A stretch of 64,000 nt of DNA from Mycolicibacterium tokaiense (GTDB lineage Bacteria > Actinomycetota > Actinomycetes > Mycobacteriales > Mycobacteriaceae). Numbering within the stretch: position 1 is the stretch's first letter; every line of letters starts with the position of its first letter. A program made the position numbers and the translations under genes. The notes below the pieces were generated by a model, which saw nothing but the letters and a program-made list of their open reading frames with translations, was not told the origin of the DNA and did no database searches. This document shows positions 36,073-43,376 of the stretch, piece by piece. The stretch is taken from NCBI RefSeq assembly GCF_010725885.1, contig NZ_AP022600.1, positions 3,534,001 to 3,598,000 on the forward strand. The letters run 5' to 3'.

Positions 36073-36202
36073 TCCGTCACGCTAGTCAAGCGGGCACCGC
36101 GGCGCAGCGCGGCGAGAAGGGGCCACTGCAGCGGGAAATGCATGAATTACGTCGCAATTACAGCACCGACACGGAAACAATTCGATAAATTTGTGTCCGA
36201 AC

Positions 36203-36227
36203 GTTTTGGGTTCCGAACAGGCGGGTA
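36203..36227 (+). promoter_or_regulatory. Predicted SigF promoter before the three-TM protein
   Basis: GTTT at 36203-36206, 16 bases, then GGGTA at 36223-36227 (GGGTAC), a close match to the mycobacterial SigF consensus GGTTT-N15-17-GGGTA. It is 27 bases before the ATG, with sigF 1.4 kb away. Confidence 0.75.
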
Positions 36228-36253
36228 CAGGGGAGCACCCGGAAAGGAACGAC

Positions 36254-36667
36254 ATGGCGGTCACGCGCAGGTCAGAGGCACAGTTGAGTGCCGATCCCCG
36301 CACCGATGACGTGCGCGGCCACACCGGTGGGGGTAAGACTCGCAGCCCTGCCGACGCGGTGCGGTTCACCGTGGCTGTCGCCGTGGCCGGACTCGCCTTC
36401 CTCATCATGGCGGCCCTGTGGGTCGGTACGTGTATCGAGTCGATGGACGTCGACACCGTTGCCTGCGGCGTACCGCAGCGCACGTTTCTCGGTGTCGGTG
36501 CCCCGATCATCCTGCTCGGCGGCGCGGTCTGGGCATTCGTCTGCACCTATCGCGCCTGGCGAGAGGACAGCGGAGAACGCTTCTGGGCATGGCAGGGCGC
36601 GGGGTGGTTCCTGGCCACCGCATTCCTGATCACCCTGGCGATGGGATTCCCGGCGCTCGCCTGGTAG
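36254..36667 (+). CDS. Small membrane protein of the SigF region
   Basis: 137 residues. A basic, polar N-terminus of about 35 residues is followed by three membrane segments at about 36-60, 75-98 and 112-136, with Cys in and after the first. I do not recognise a characterised family. It occupies the place of the small membrane-protein genes between lat and rsbW in M. tuberculosis (Rv3289c/UsfY region), though identity to those could not be checked. The ribosome site GGAAAGGA lies five bases before the ATG. The SigF-type promoter just upstream suggests a stationary-phase or envelope-stress protein. Confidence 0.78.
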   Translation: MAVTRRSEAQLSADPRTDDVRGHTGGGKTRSPADAVRFTVAVAVAGLAFLIMAALWVGTCIESMDVDTVACGVPQRTFLGVGAPIILLGGAVWAFVCTYRAWREDSGERFWAWQGAGWFLATAFLITLAMGFPALAW

Positions 36668-36689
36668 GCACGGCGCAGTGGGAGAGGCG

Positions 36690-36872
36690 TCAGCGCCGCT
36701 CCTCGTCCGGATCCAGCTCGTCCAGGGCCTGCCGCTGTTCTTGCCAGTCCCCGGGGTCGCTCTCCAGTGGCGGGGCGCCGTCCGGACCGTCGGCAGGTGC
36801 CGGGTCGGCCACCGGCTGCTGTTGTTCCATGGCATCGTCGATCGGTACGTCATCGGAAAAGGGACCAGACAT
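36690..36872 (-). CDS. Small acidic mycobacterial protein, SigF-controlled
   Basis: 60 residues, very rich in Asp, Glu, Pro and Gln, with no hydrophobic core. Two copies of an acidic-Glu-Gln motif (DDAMEQQQPV and GDWQEQRQAL) recall a class of short mycobacterial proteins whose repeats read D-x-x-EQ-x-x-V. Function unknown; probably disordered. The open frame could extend to 37067, but ATG 36872 lies 11 bases after a perfect-looking SigF -10 element, so the transcript would start almost at this ATG. Convergent with the three-TM protein gene, which ends 22 bases away. Confidence 0.65.
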   Translation of the reverse strand: MSGPFSDDVPIDDAMEQQQPVADPAPADGPDGAPPLESDPGDWQEQRQALDELDPDEERR

Positions 36873-36882
36873 GCGACGGTAG

Positions 36883-36908
36883 TTACCCGTGTGACCGTCC
36901 GCGAAAAC
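36883..36908 (-). promoter_or_regulatory. Predicted SigF promoter, minus strand, for the small acidic protein
   Basis: On the minus strand GTTT (36908-36905), 16 bases, GGGTA (36888-36884, extended GGGTAA). The spacing is identical to the other two SigF-type promoters. The start of transcription should be within a few bases of ATG 36872, giving a leaderless or near-leaderless message. Confidence 0.7.
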
Positions 36909-37117
36909 GGTGCCCGCCGACTCGGGGAACTCTGGAGCCGATGCGGGGGCCGGCGAGACCGTCCACCCGCGGTTGATACCCCGGCGCAGGGCGTCCACAC
37001 ACGTCCGTTGCCATGTCACATCGGAGTTTGGCAGCGCCGTTGCGGGGGGTACGACTGCGGTCACCATTTACATCGAGACGGCCGTCGACACCACAGAACG
37101 GGGAAGGGTGGAGCCAT

Positions 37118-37143
37118 GGTTAGTTGGTCTGCCAGCTGGGGTA
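37118..37143 (+). promoter_or_regulatory. Predicted autoregulatory SigF promoter of rsbW-sigF
   Basis: GGTTA at 37118-37122, 16 bases, GGGTA at 37139-37143. The usfX/rsbW-sigF operon of M. tuberculosis is known to be driven by SigF from such a promoter. It lies 33 bases before the rsbW ATG. Confidence 0.75.
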
Positions 37144-37175
37144 GTCTCGGTGCGATATTGCCGGGAGGCCATTAC

Positions 37176-37613
37176 ATGTTCGAGTCCGAAAGTTCCGACA
37201 CCGCGAGCGTTCGCAGCCCCAAGGCTGTGGAGTTGCGCATCGATGCGCAGCTGGAGAACCTCGCCGTGGTGCGAACCGTCATCGGGGCGATCGGGACTTT
37301 CGAGGACCTGGATCTGGATGCGGTGGCCGATCTGCGGCTGGCGGTGGACGAGGCCTGCACGCGGCTGATCAAGTCGGCCGCCAAGGACGCCACGCTGGTC
37401 CTGGTGATCGACCCCCGCCCCAACGAACTGGTCATCGACGTGTCGACGTCCTCGACCACAGAGGACGTCCTGACGCCTGGCAGCTTCAGCTGGCACGTCC
37501 TGACCTCCCTCACTGATGATGTCAGCACGTTCCGCAACGGATCGGATGTCGACGGGCTCGGACCGGTGTTCGGCATCTCGTTGACGACGAGGCGAGTGAG
37601 CCCAGCACGGTGA
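37176..37613 (+). CDS. rsbW: Anti-sigma factor RsbW/UsfX
   Basis: 145 residues, the same length as UsfX (Rv3287c). GHKL-type ATPase fold. Residues about 15-70 hold ELRIDAQLENLAVVRTVIGAIG, given in parts (LENLAVVRTVIGAIG; FEDLDLDAVADLRLAVDEACT), with the N-box Glu and Asn-like positions in the DLRLAVDEACTRL helix. It binds SigF and blocks it from RNA polymerase until an anti-anti-sigma factor removes it. ATG 37176 has GGGAGG seven bases upstream. The stop overlaps the sigF GTG by four bases, giving coupled synthesis of the pair. Confidence 0.95.
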   Translation: MFESESSDTASVRSPKAVELRIDAQLENLAVVRTVIGAIGTFEDLDLDAVADLRLAVDEACTRLIKSAAKDATLVLVIDPRPNELVIDVSTSSTTEDVLTPGSFSWHVLTSLTDDVSTFRNGSDVDGLGPVFGISLTTRRVSPAR

Positions 37614-38413
37614 CCCCGCCAGGTTCGCAGGGGTCGGCCTCGCGTACCGGAGCTTCGCGTTCGAGTTCTGAATACGCCGATGTGCCGGACATGTTCCGTG
37701 AGTTGGCCGAGCTGCCACCGGATTCCAGGCAGTTTCAGCGGCAGCGCGACCGCATCGTGGAACGCTGCCTGCCCCTGGCCGATCACATCGCCCGCCGTTT
37801 CGACGGCCGCGGCGAACCCCGCGACGACCTCGTCCAGGTGGCCCGGGTGGGTCTGGTCAACGCCGTCATCCGGTTCGACGTCAATGCCGGCTCGGACTTC
37901 GTGTCGTTCGCGGTCCCCACGATCATGGGTGAGGTGCGACGGCACTTCCGCGACAACAGCTGGTCGGTGAAGGTACCTCGCCGACTGAAGGAACTGCATT
38001 TGCGCCTGGGCAGCGCCACCGCCGAGCTGTCCCAGCGGCTCGGTCGCGCCCCCACTCCCACCGAGCTCGCCGAGGAACTCGGTATGGATCGCGACGAGGT
38101 GGTCGAGGGCCTGGTCGCAGGCAGCTCCTACAACACCCTGTCGATCGACAGTGGCGGCAGCGGCAACGAAGATGCCCCCGCCATCGCCGATACTCTCGGC
38201 GACGTCGACCTGACCCTCGACCAGATCGAGAATCGCGAGGCGCTGCGGCCGCTGCTGGAGTCACTCCCCGAACGGGAACGCACCGTGGTCGTCTTGCGCT
38301 TCTTCGAATCGCTGACCCAGACCCAGATCGCCGAACGCATCGGCGTTTCGCAGATGCATGTGTCGCGTCTGCTGGCCCGGGCGCTGACCCGGCTGCGCGA
38401 TCAGCTCGAGTGA
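37610..38413 (+). CDS. sigF: RNA polymerase sigma factor SigF
   Basis: 267 residues, SigB/SigF-group sigma factor of stationary phase and envelope/oxidative stress. Region 2 (about 55-125) includes DDLVQVARVGLVNAV and FAVPTIMGEVRRHFRD. Region 3 (about 130-185) includes LSQRLGRAPTPTELAEELG. Region 4 (about 205-262) includes LPERERTVVVLRFFESLTQ and the HTH IAERIGVSQMHVSRLL. Counterpart of Rv3286c (261 residues). It overlaps rsbW at the start and the convergent STAS gene by 13 bases at the end. Likely drives its own operon and the two small genes upstream. Confidence 0.96.
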   Translation: MTPPGSQGSASRTGASRSSSEYADVPDMFRELAELPPDSRQFQRQRDRIVERCLPLADHIARRFDGRGEPRDDLVQVARVGLVNAVIRFDVNAGSDFVSFAVPTIMGEVRRHFRDNSWSVKVPRRLKELHLRLGSATAELSQRLGRAPTPTELAEELGMDRDEVVEGLVAGSSYNTLSIDSGGSGNEDAPAIADTLGDVDLTLDQIENREALRPLLESLPERERTVVVLRFFESLTQTQIAERIGVSQMHVSRLLARALTRLRDQLE

Positions 38414-38742
38414 GTGGTCACCACTGGCAGGGTGCGGTCCGGATCGCAGATCCGCAGCACCCGCGCCACTGGCTCGCTGGCTGATACCGTCCATCGGATC
38501 CCGGCCGCGGCGCAGCCGACGTTGACCATGTGCAGCGCCGAGAAGCCGGCGGTCCCGAAGAACTGCAACGTGCTCAGGTCGACGTGCAACGCCCGGCCGG
38601 GGCGCAGGTGCGCGGTGACGAATCGGCCGAAGTCTTCGGCGTTGGCCGCGTCCAGGTCGCCGGCGAGGGTGATCGTCACATGGTCGTCGTGCCACGCCAC
38701 CACAGCGCGTTCGAAAGTCGTGGAAATGGGTTTGGTGGACAT
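38401..38742 (-). CDS. STAS-domain anti-sigma factor antagonist
   Basis: 113 residues, single STAS domain: VTITLAGDLDAANAEDF, then LHVDLSTLQFFGTAGFSAL, then a C-terminal helix. Such proteins bind RsbW-type anti-sigma factors and free the sigma factor. The position normally holding the phosphorylated Ser (DSxG) reads G-T-A-G here, so control by Ser phosphorylation is doubtful, although Thr could serve. ATG 38742 has GGGGG before it; ATG 38754 would add four residues. The placement next to sigF suggests it acts on the RsbW-SigF pair. No SigF-type promoter was found for it. Confidence 0.82.
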   Translation of the reverse strand: MSTKPISTTFERAVVAWHDDHVTITLAGDLDAANAEDFGRFVTAHLRPGRALHVDLSTLQFFGTAGFSALHMVNVGCAAAGIRWTVSASEPVARVLRICDPDRTLPVVTTHSS

Positions 38743-38895
38743 CGTGACCCCCATCAATCGCTGCGAAAGCTCGCGGGTCGCGTCAAGTCTCGAGTTCTGA
38801 CAAGCTCGCCAGTTTGACGTTTCCTGGTTCGGCTGTGAACTCAACCTGTAGCCGACCATACGCCTACCGACACCGGCCGACAACATCGTCGGTGG

Positions 38896-40062
38896 TCAGC
38901 GCACCGGAGTGACCGGGCCGCCCATGATGTTGCCGACGATGCCCCGGATGACATTCGTGCCGTCTTCGACCCGCAGCTCGTCGTACCACTGCTGGGTGAT
39001 CTGCGGATCCTTGGCGTGGGTGACATCGCAGCGTTTGCGTGCCCGCAACACCAGGTCTGCGGCTCGGTCGACGCGGGCTCGCTGGTAGGCCGCGAGTGCG
39101 GTGTGCACATCCCCCGGGTGATCGCGGAACGCCCACTGCAATGCCACCGCGTCCTCCATGGCCGAGCAGCCGCCCTGCCCGATGTCGGGGGTGGTGTTGT
39201 GCGCCGCGTCGCCGAGTAGCGCGACCCGGCCCTTGACCCAGGTGGAGAACGGGTCGAGGTCGGCGATCTCGACCCGGTTGGTGGTCATCGGGTCCAGCGT
39301 GTCGATCAGAGTCTGCACACCAGGTGCCCAGCCCCGGAAATGCTCGCGCAACACTTCGCGGGCGGTACCCGGCTCATAGGGCAGGCCGGGCGGTGCCACC
39401 ACGTCGAAGAAGAAATAGAACCGCCCTCCGGCCACTGGCATCACCGAAACGCGTTGCCCGTCACCGACGTACGTGGTCCATTCGGTGGCAGGTCCGATGG
39501 CGTCGTCAGCGTCCACCAGGCCGTTGAAGTTGACGTAGCCGGCGTAGCGACGCGTCACCGGGGCACCCAGGACGTACTCGCGGGTGATGGAACTGGCTCC
39601 GTCTGCGCCGATGACGACGTCCGCGGTCGCGGTGGTGCCGTCGGCGAAGGTGGCGCTGGCCGAGCCAGGACCGTCCTGCACCGCCACCATTTTCATGCCG
39701 AAGTGGATGTCCTCGAGGCCGTAGGCCTGCATCAGCATCATCTGCAGATCGGCCCGGGCGATCGGGTAGGGCCGCTGGCCCACCTGGTCGATGAGCGGCT
39801 GCAGCGAGAATCGGCACATGGTGTCGCCGCTGTGCCCGTCCAGATAGCTCATGCTGTCGACGATGCCGCCCAGCGCGGCCGTCTGCTGCTCCAGCCCCAG
39901 ATAGTTCAGACACTTGACCCCGTTGGACCAGACCGAGATGGCGGCACCGACGGGTTTGTTCTCGGTGACGCGTTCGTAGACTTCGGTGTCGATGCCGATC
40001 TGCCGCAACGCAAGTGCTGCGCTCATGCCGCCCATGCCGGCGCCGATGATGATGGCTTTCAC
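38896..40062 (-). CDS. hpxO: FAD-dependent urate hydroxylase (HpxO type)
   Basis: 388 residues, flavoprotein monooxygenase. The N-terminal GxGxxG is GAGMGGMSAALAL, then GAAISVWSNGVKCL, the mid-protein DG motif (VIGADGASS) and GDAAHNTTPDIGQGGCSAMEDA, given in parts (LLGDAAHNTTPDIGQGG; CSAMEDAVAL). Alignment from memory with Klebsiella HpxO is close throughout, including the C-terminal RARKRCDVTHAKD. It oxidises urate to 5-hydroxyisourate with NADH and O2, replacing classical uricase. First catalytic step of a urate-to-allantoin set with the next two genes; lies five bases after uraH. Confidence 0.92.
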   Translation of the reverse strand: MKAIIIGAGMGGMSAALALRQIGIDTEVYERVTENKPVGAAISVWSNGVKCLNYLGLEQQTAALGGIVDSMSYLDGHSGDTMCRFSLQPLIDQVGQRPYPIARADLQMMLMQAYGLEDIHFGMKMVAVQDGPGSASATFADGTTATADVVIGADGASSITREYVLGAPVTRRYAGYVNFNGLVDADDAIGPATEWTTYVGDGQRVSVMPVAGGRFYFFFDVVAPPGLPYEPGTAREVLREHFRGWAPGVQTLIDTLDPMTTNRVEIADLDPFSTWVKGRVALLGDAAHNTTPDIGQGGCSAMEDAVALQWAFRDHPGDVHTALAAYQRARVDRAADLVLRARKRCDVTHAKDPQITQQWYDELRVEDGTNVIRGIVGNIMGGPVTPVR

Positions 40063-40067
40063 TGGGC

Positions 40068-40391
40068 TCAGCTTCCGCGGTAGGTGGAGTAGGCGTACGG
40101 CGAGAGCAGCAGCGGTACGTGATATTTGGCTGCGGCGTCGGTGATCTCGAAGGAGATCACCACCTCGGGGTAGAAGCCGACCACACCTTGGGCTGCGAAA
40201 TAGCTTGCGGTGTCGAAGGTCAGGCGGTACACCCCGGACAGCTCCTCGTCGGTGAGACTGGCGATCCGGCCGTCGTCATCCGTGCCGGCCTGGGCCAGGA
40301 TGGCGCCCGCGGAGTCGGTCAAGGTGACCGCCACCCCGGCTCCGGGCCGGCCGGTGACGGCATTGAGAACATGGGTGCTCACGTGTGTCAT
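40068..40391 (-). CDS. uraH: 5-hydroxyisourate hydrolase (transthyretin-like)
   Basis: 107 residues, HIU hydrolase that opens the ring of 5-hydroxyisourate to OHCU. The N-terminal STHVLNAVTGRPGAGV carries the first active-site His. The C-terminus ends in the diagnostic Tyr-Arg-Gly-Ser (YSTYRGS), which distinguishes the enzyme from transthyretin, and KYHVPLLLSP has the second His. Overlaps the OHCU decarboxylase gene by four bases (ATGA) and is followed by hpxO after five bases, so all three are one operon. Confidence 0.96.
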   Translation of the reverse strand: MTHVSTHVLNAVTGRPGAGVAVTLTDSAGAILAQAGTDDDGRIASLTDEELSGVYRLTFDTASYFAAQGVVGFYPEVVISFEITDAAAKYHVPLLLSPYAYSTYRGS

Positions 40392-40888
40392 GACCTAGAT
40401 CCTGCCTCGCTCATCAGGCGCTCGAGTCGCAGGCGGTTGATCTTGGCGAGTTCGGCGCGCATCACCCGGCGCTCGGTCTCGGGATCGTTGTCCAGCCGTT
40501 CGGTCAGGATGGCCAGCAGTTCCTCGGCCGAGCGACCGCTGGCGCACACCAGATACACGTAGCCGAACTTCTCGTCGTACGCCTTGTTCTTGAGCGCCAG
40601 CTGGGCCTTGACGTCGTCACCGGCGGTGGTCACCGCAGCCTGCTCGCGGGCGGACGACGGGTTGTCCACTGCGGCGCCGATCCGGGGGTGGCCGTCGAGT
40701 GCCGCATCGATCTCGGCGTCGGGCAGCTCGGCCAGCACCCGGTCGGCCCGGTCCAACAGCGCGTCGACGCTGCGAAAAGGTGCGCCCGCCAGAACACGAC
40801 GGGCCCAGATCGTGGAGCTGCACACCCCGAAGAGCAGGTGCATCCGCTGCCGGTCGGTCAGGGCGTTGAAGTCTTCCAGGCTCGGCAT
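40388..40888 (-). CDS. uraD: OHCU decarboxylase (stand-alone, catalytically complete)
   Basis: 166 residues, 2-oxo-4-hydroxy-4-carboxy-5-ureidoimidazoline decarboxylase, giving S-allantoin. Catalytic His67 is in GHPRIGA, and the SAREQ motif with Glu and Gln follows. KFGYVYLVCASGRSAEELL corresponds to the family's FGFPF segment. All expected catalytic residues are present, in contrast to the second UraD-like domain fused to the neighbouring permease. Starts immediately after the permease stop codon (no gap) and overlaps uraH. Confidence 0.94.
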   Translation of the reverse strand: MPSLEDFNALTDRQRMHLLFGVCSSTIWARRVLAGAPFRSVDALLDRADRVLAELPDAEIDAALDGHPRIGAAVDNPSSAREQAAVTTAGDDVKAQLALKNKAYDEKFGYVYLVCASGRSAEELLAILTERLDNDPETERRVMRAELAKINRLRLERLMSEAGSRS

Positions 40889-42793
40889 CTACTGCAACTC
40901 GTTGAGCCGGCTGAACCGCGCGGCCGCAATGGGATTGGCATCGGCCACCAGATCGGTGAACCGGTAGTTGGCGATCTTCTCCACCTCGATCAGTGCGAAG
41001 GCGCGTTCGGCCGCCGGGGAATTGTCGATCCGAGACCATCCGTTCTTGAGCACCCGGTCGAAGTGCTCGGTCTCCCGGGCACAGATGATCAAAGGGAAAC
41101 CGAAGTGTTCACGATAGGCGGCGGCCAGCTGCACCACGTCATTGTGGTCGCTCTCATCGAGATTGGACAATGCGACGTGATCGACGGCCAGGGCGGCCCC
41201 GGTGTCGTCCTCGGCCCCCAGGTCCGGGAAGGCGTTGAGTAGCTCGAGCTGCTGGTCGCCGGTGCCGGTGAGCACCGCGTCCTGGAACGCTTCGCGCAGC
41301 GCCCTGGTGGTGGCAAAGGGCCGCTGGCTGTAGGCCCGCTCGATCGCCCAGGGGACGTCCTGCACCACGTGACCGAACACCTCGGTGAAGCGTTGCGCGG
41401 TCATCGCATTCACTTCGTCGAGGGTGATGGAGCCGCCGCCGGCAACCCGGGCGCCGAGGCCGCCGGTGTGGAAGAACACGATGTTCAACACGATCGCCGT
41501 GACGGCGCCGATGCTGATGCCGGAGCCGAAGATCAGATCCAGCCCGGTGGGCATGGCCGAGGCGATGTCGGGATACGCCGTGACCCACAGGGCCAGCGCC
41601 AGGCTGGTGGTCACGATGATCAGGTTGCGGTGATCGGTGAAGTCGACCTTGCCCAGGGTCTGGATGCCGACGACCGCGACGGTCGCGAACAGCGTCAGTG
41701 CCGCGCCACCGAGCACCGGGTTGGGGATGGAGGCGACGATGGCGGCCACCTTGGGCAGGAAGCCCAGCAGGATCATGAAAACCCCGGCCGCGGCGACCAC
41801 CCAGCGGCTACGCACGCCGGTGAGGCGGACCAGGCCGACGTTCTCGGAGAATGCGGTGTAGGGGAAGGAATTGAAGACACCGCCGATGGTGGTGGCCAGT
41901 CCATCGGCGCGCAGCATCCGGCCGATGTCGGCGGCCTTGATGCGCTTGCCGACGATCTCGCCGGTGGCGATGGTGGAGCCGGTCGACTCCACGGCGGTGA
42001 TCAGCAGGACGATGATCATGGTCAGGCAGGCCACGAAGTCGAACTTGGGCAGCCCGAACAGGAACGGCGGTGTGAAGCCCACGGCGGCCGCCTCGCCCAC
42101 CCGGTCGAAGTTCATGTCGCCGAGGGCGTAGGCGACGGTGCAGCCGATCACCAGACCCAGCAGGACGGCGATGGTGGCCAGGAACCCGCGGAACAGTCGC
42201 TGAATCGCCACGATCACGGCGATGGTGCCCAGGGCGTACAGCAGCCAGCGCAGGTTGGTCGGGTCCGGTTCATGGGTGGTCGGATTGGTGACCGCGTCCA
42301 TCGCGCCCACGGGGACCAAGCACAGGCCGATGATGGTGATCAGCGTCCCGGTGACCACCGGCGGGAAGAACTTGAGCAGCTTGATGAACACCGGTGCGAT
42401 CAGGAAGGTGAAGACACCCGCGACGATCACCGCGCCGTAAACGTAGACCATGCTGGCCGAGCCGCCGCCGTTCGCCAGTCCGATCGCGATGATGGGGGAC
42501 ACCCCTGCGAAGGTGACGCCCTGCAGCAGCGGCAGCCGCACCCCCACCTTCCAGAAGCCGACGGCTTGGATGATGGAGGCGATGCCGCAGGTGAACAGGT
42601 CTGCGGTGATCAGCATGACCAGCTCTTGTTCGGACAACCCCACCGCGCCGGCGATGATGATGGGCACCAGCACCGCGCCGGCGTAGAACGCCACGACATG
42701 CTGGAAGCCGTAGGTGGCCAACTTGGGGACCGGCAGCAGCTCGTCGACAGGGTGGACGCGCTTGCCTGTGGTCGGTTTCGCCGGGGCGGACAT
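40889..42793 (-). CDS. NCS2 urate/xanthine permease fused to a degenerate OHCU decarboxylase-like domain
   Basis: 634 residues. Residues about 15-455 form an NCS2 (uracil-xanthine) permease of 12-14 membrane segments, with QHVVAFYAGAVLVP at the start, LLQGVTFAGVSPI, and the transporter signature near VESTGSTIATGEIVGK and NSFPYTAFSENVGLV. Residues about 465-634 resemble UraD: FTEVFGHVVQDVPWA, RPFATTRALREAF, HFGFPLIICAR, ERAFALIEVEKIANYRF. The catalytic His position reads Phe522 (NAFPDLG), and the Ser-x2-Glu-Gln segment is shortened or missing. The extra domain is thus probably inactive, and may be structural, sensory or a channel for the true enzyme next door. ATG 42793 is chosen at the family start; the frame extends upstream without it. 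Confidence 0.9.
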   Translation of the reverse strand: MSAPAKPTTGKRVHPVDELLPVPKLATYGFQHVVAFYAGAVLVPIIIAGAVGLSEQELVMLITADLFTCGIASIIQAVGFWKVGVRLPLLQGVTFAGVSPIIAIGLANGGGSASMVYVYGAVIVAGVFTFLIAPVFIKLLKFFPPVVTGTLITIIGLCLVPVGAMDAVTNPTTHEPDPTNLRWLLYALGTIAVIVAIQRLFRGFLATIAVLLGLVIGCTVAYALGDMNFDRVGEAAAVGFTPPFLFGLPKFDFVACLTMIIVLLITAVESTGSTIATGEIVGKRIKAADIGRMLRADGLATTIGGVFNSFPYTAFSENVGLVRLTGVRSRWVVAAAGVFMILLGFLPKVAAIVASIPNPVLGGAALTLFATVAVVGIQTLGKVDFTDHRNLIIVTTSLALALWVTAYPDIASAMPTGLDLIFGSGISIGAVTAIVLNIVFFHTGGLGARVAGGGSITLDEVNAMTAQRFTEVFGHVVQDVPWAIERAYSQRPFATTRALREAFQDAVLTGTGDQQLELLNAFPDLGAEDDTGAALAVDHVALSNLDESDHNDVVQLAAAYREHFGFPLIICARETEHFDRVLKNGWSRIDNSPAAERAFALIEVEKIANYRFTDLVADANPIAAARFSRLNELQ

Positions 42794-42826
42794 CGTGCAA
42801 GTTTCCGGCAGTCCGACAATGTTCGC

Positions 42827-43372
42827 ATGTCGAGCGACGCGCGGGTGACCGGAGTGGTGCTGGCGGCCGGCGCGGGCACGCGCTTCGGCATGCCGAAAGT
42901 GCTTGCTGCGCAGGGTGCGTGGCTGCGCCAGGCCATTTCGGCGCTGGCGGGGGGCGGCTGCGACGACGTGGTGGTGGTTCTGGGGGCGGCGGTGGTGGAC
43001 GTGCCCGCTCCGGCCCGTGCGGTACTGGCGCCGGACTGGTCCGACGGCATGAGTGCCTCGCTGCGGGCCGGTCTGGCCGCTGCGGCCGGGGCCCGGGGGG
43101 TGGTGTTGCACCTGGTGGACACCCCCGACGTCGGCGCCGACGTCGTGCGCCGCGTGCTGGCCTCCGATGCGGAGCTGGCGCGCGCGGTCTATCGCGGCCG
43201 TCCCGGACATCCGGTCTACATCGGGGCGGCGCACTGGCCGGCGCTGGTGGCCGGTCTGGTCGGGGACCAGGGGGCGCGGGCGTTCCTGTCCGGCCGGCAG
43301 GACGTGGTCACCGTCGAATGCGGGGACCTGGCGACCGGTGCCGACATCGACACCCCCGAGGCGATGCGCTGA
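42827..43372 (+). CDS. MocA-like molybdenum cofactor nucleotidyltransferase
   Basis: 181 residues, NTP-transferase fold. LAAGAGTRFGMPK at about 12-24 is the nucleotide-binding loop with the usual Arg and Lys. HLVDTPDV carries metal-binding Asp, and GRPGHPVYIG is typical of the MocA/MobA-like xanthine dehydrogenase maturation group, which makes molybdopterin cytosine dinucleotide or delivers cofactor. The divergent gene is the permease, 33 bases away, which links it to the xanthine dehydrogenase of this locus. Convergent with malate dehydrogenase. Confidence 0.85.
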   Translation: MSSDARVTGVVLAAGAGTRFGMPKVLAAQGAWLRQAISALAGGGCDDVVVVLGAAVVDVPAPARAVLAPDWSDGMSASLRAGLAAAAGARGVVLHLVDTPDVGADVVRRVLASDAELARAVYRGRPGHPVYIGAAHWPALVAGLVGDQGARAFLSGRQDVVTVECGDLATGADIDTPEAMR

Positions 43373-43376
43373 GCGC

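Larger units (their letters stand above)
36873..37175. other. 303-base region before rsbW, with two opposed SigF-type promoters
   Basis: No gene seen. It carries the minus-strand promoter for the small acidic protein (36883-36908) and the plus-strand promoter for rsbW-sigF (37118-37143). Open frames crossing it toward rsbW lack ribosome sites and family sequence. Confidence 0.6.

Noticed and set aside
38755..38895. SigF-type promoter for the STAS gene
   Set aside because: GGTT on the minus strand has no GGGTA at 15-17 bases, so no call was made.
41369..42826. Upstream 5' extension of the MocA-like frame, very rich in Gly/Asp/His
   Set aside because: Antisense to the permease. The MocA signature starts right at ATG 42827.
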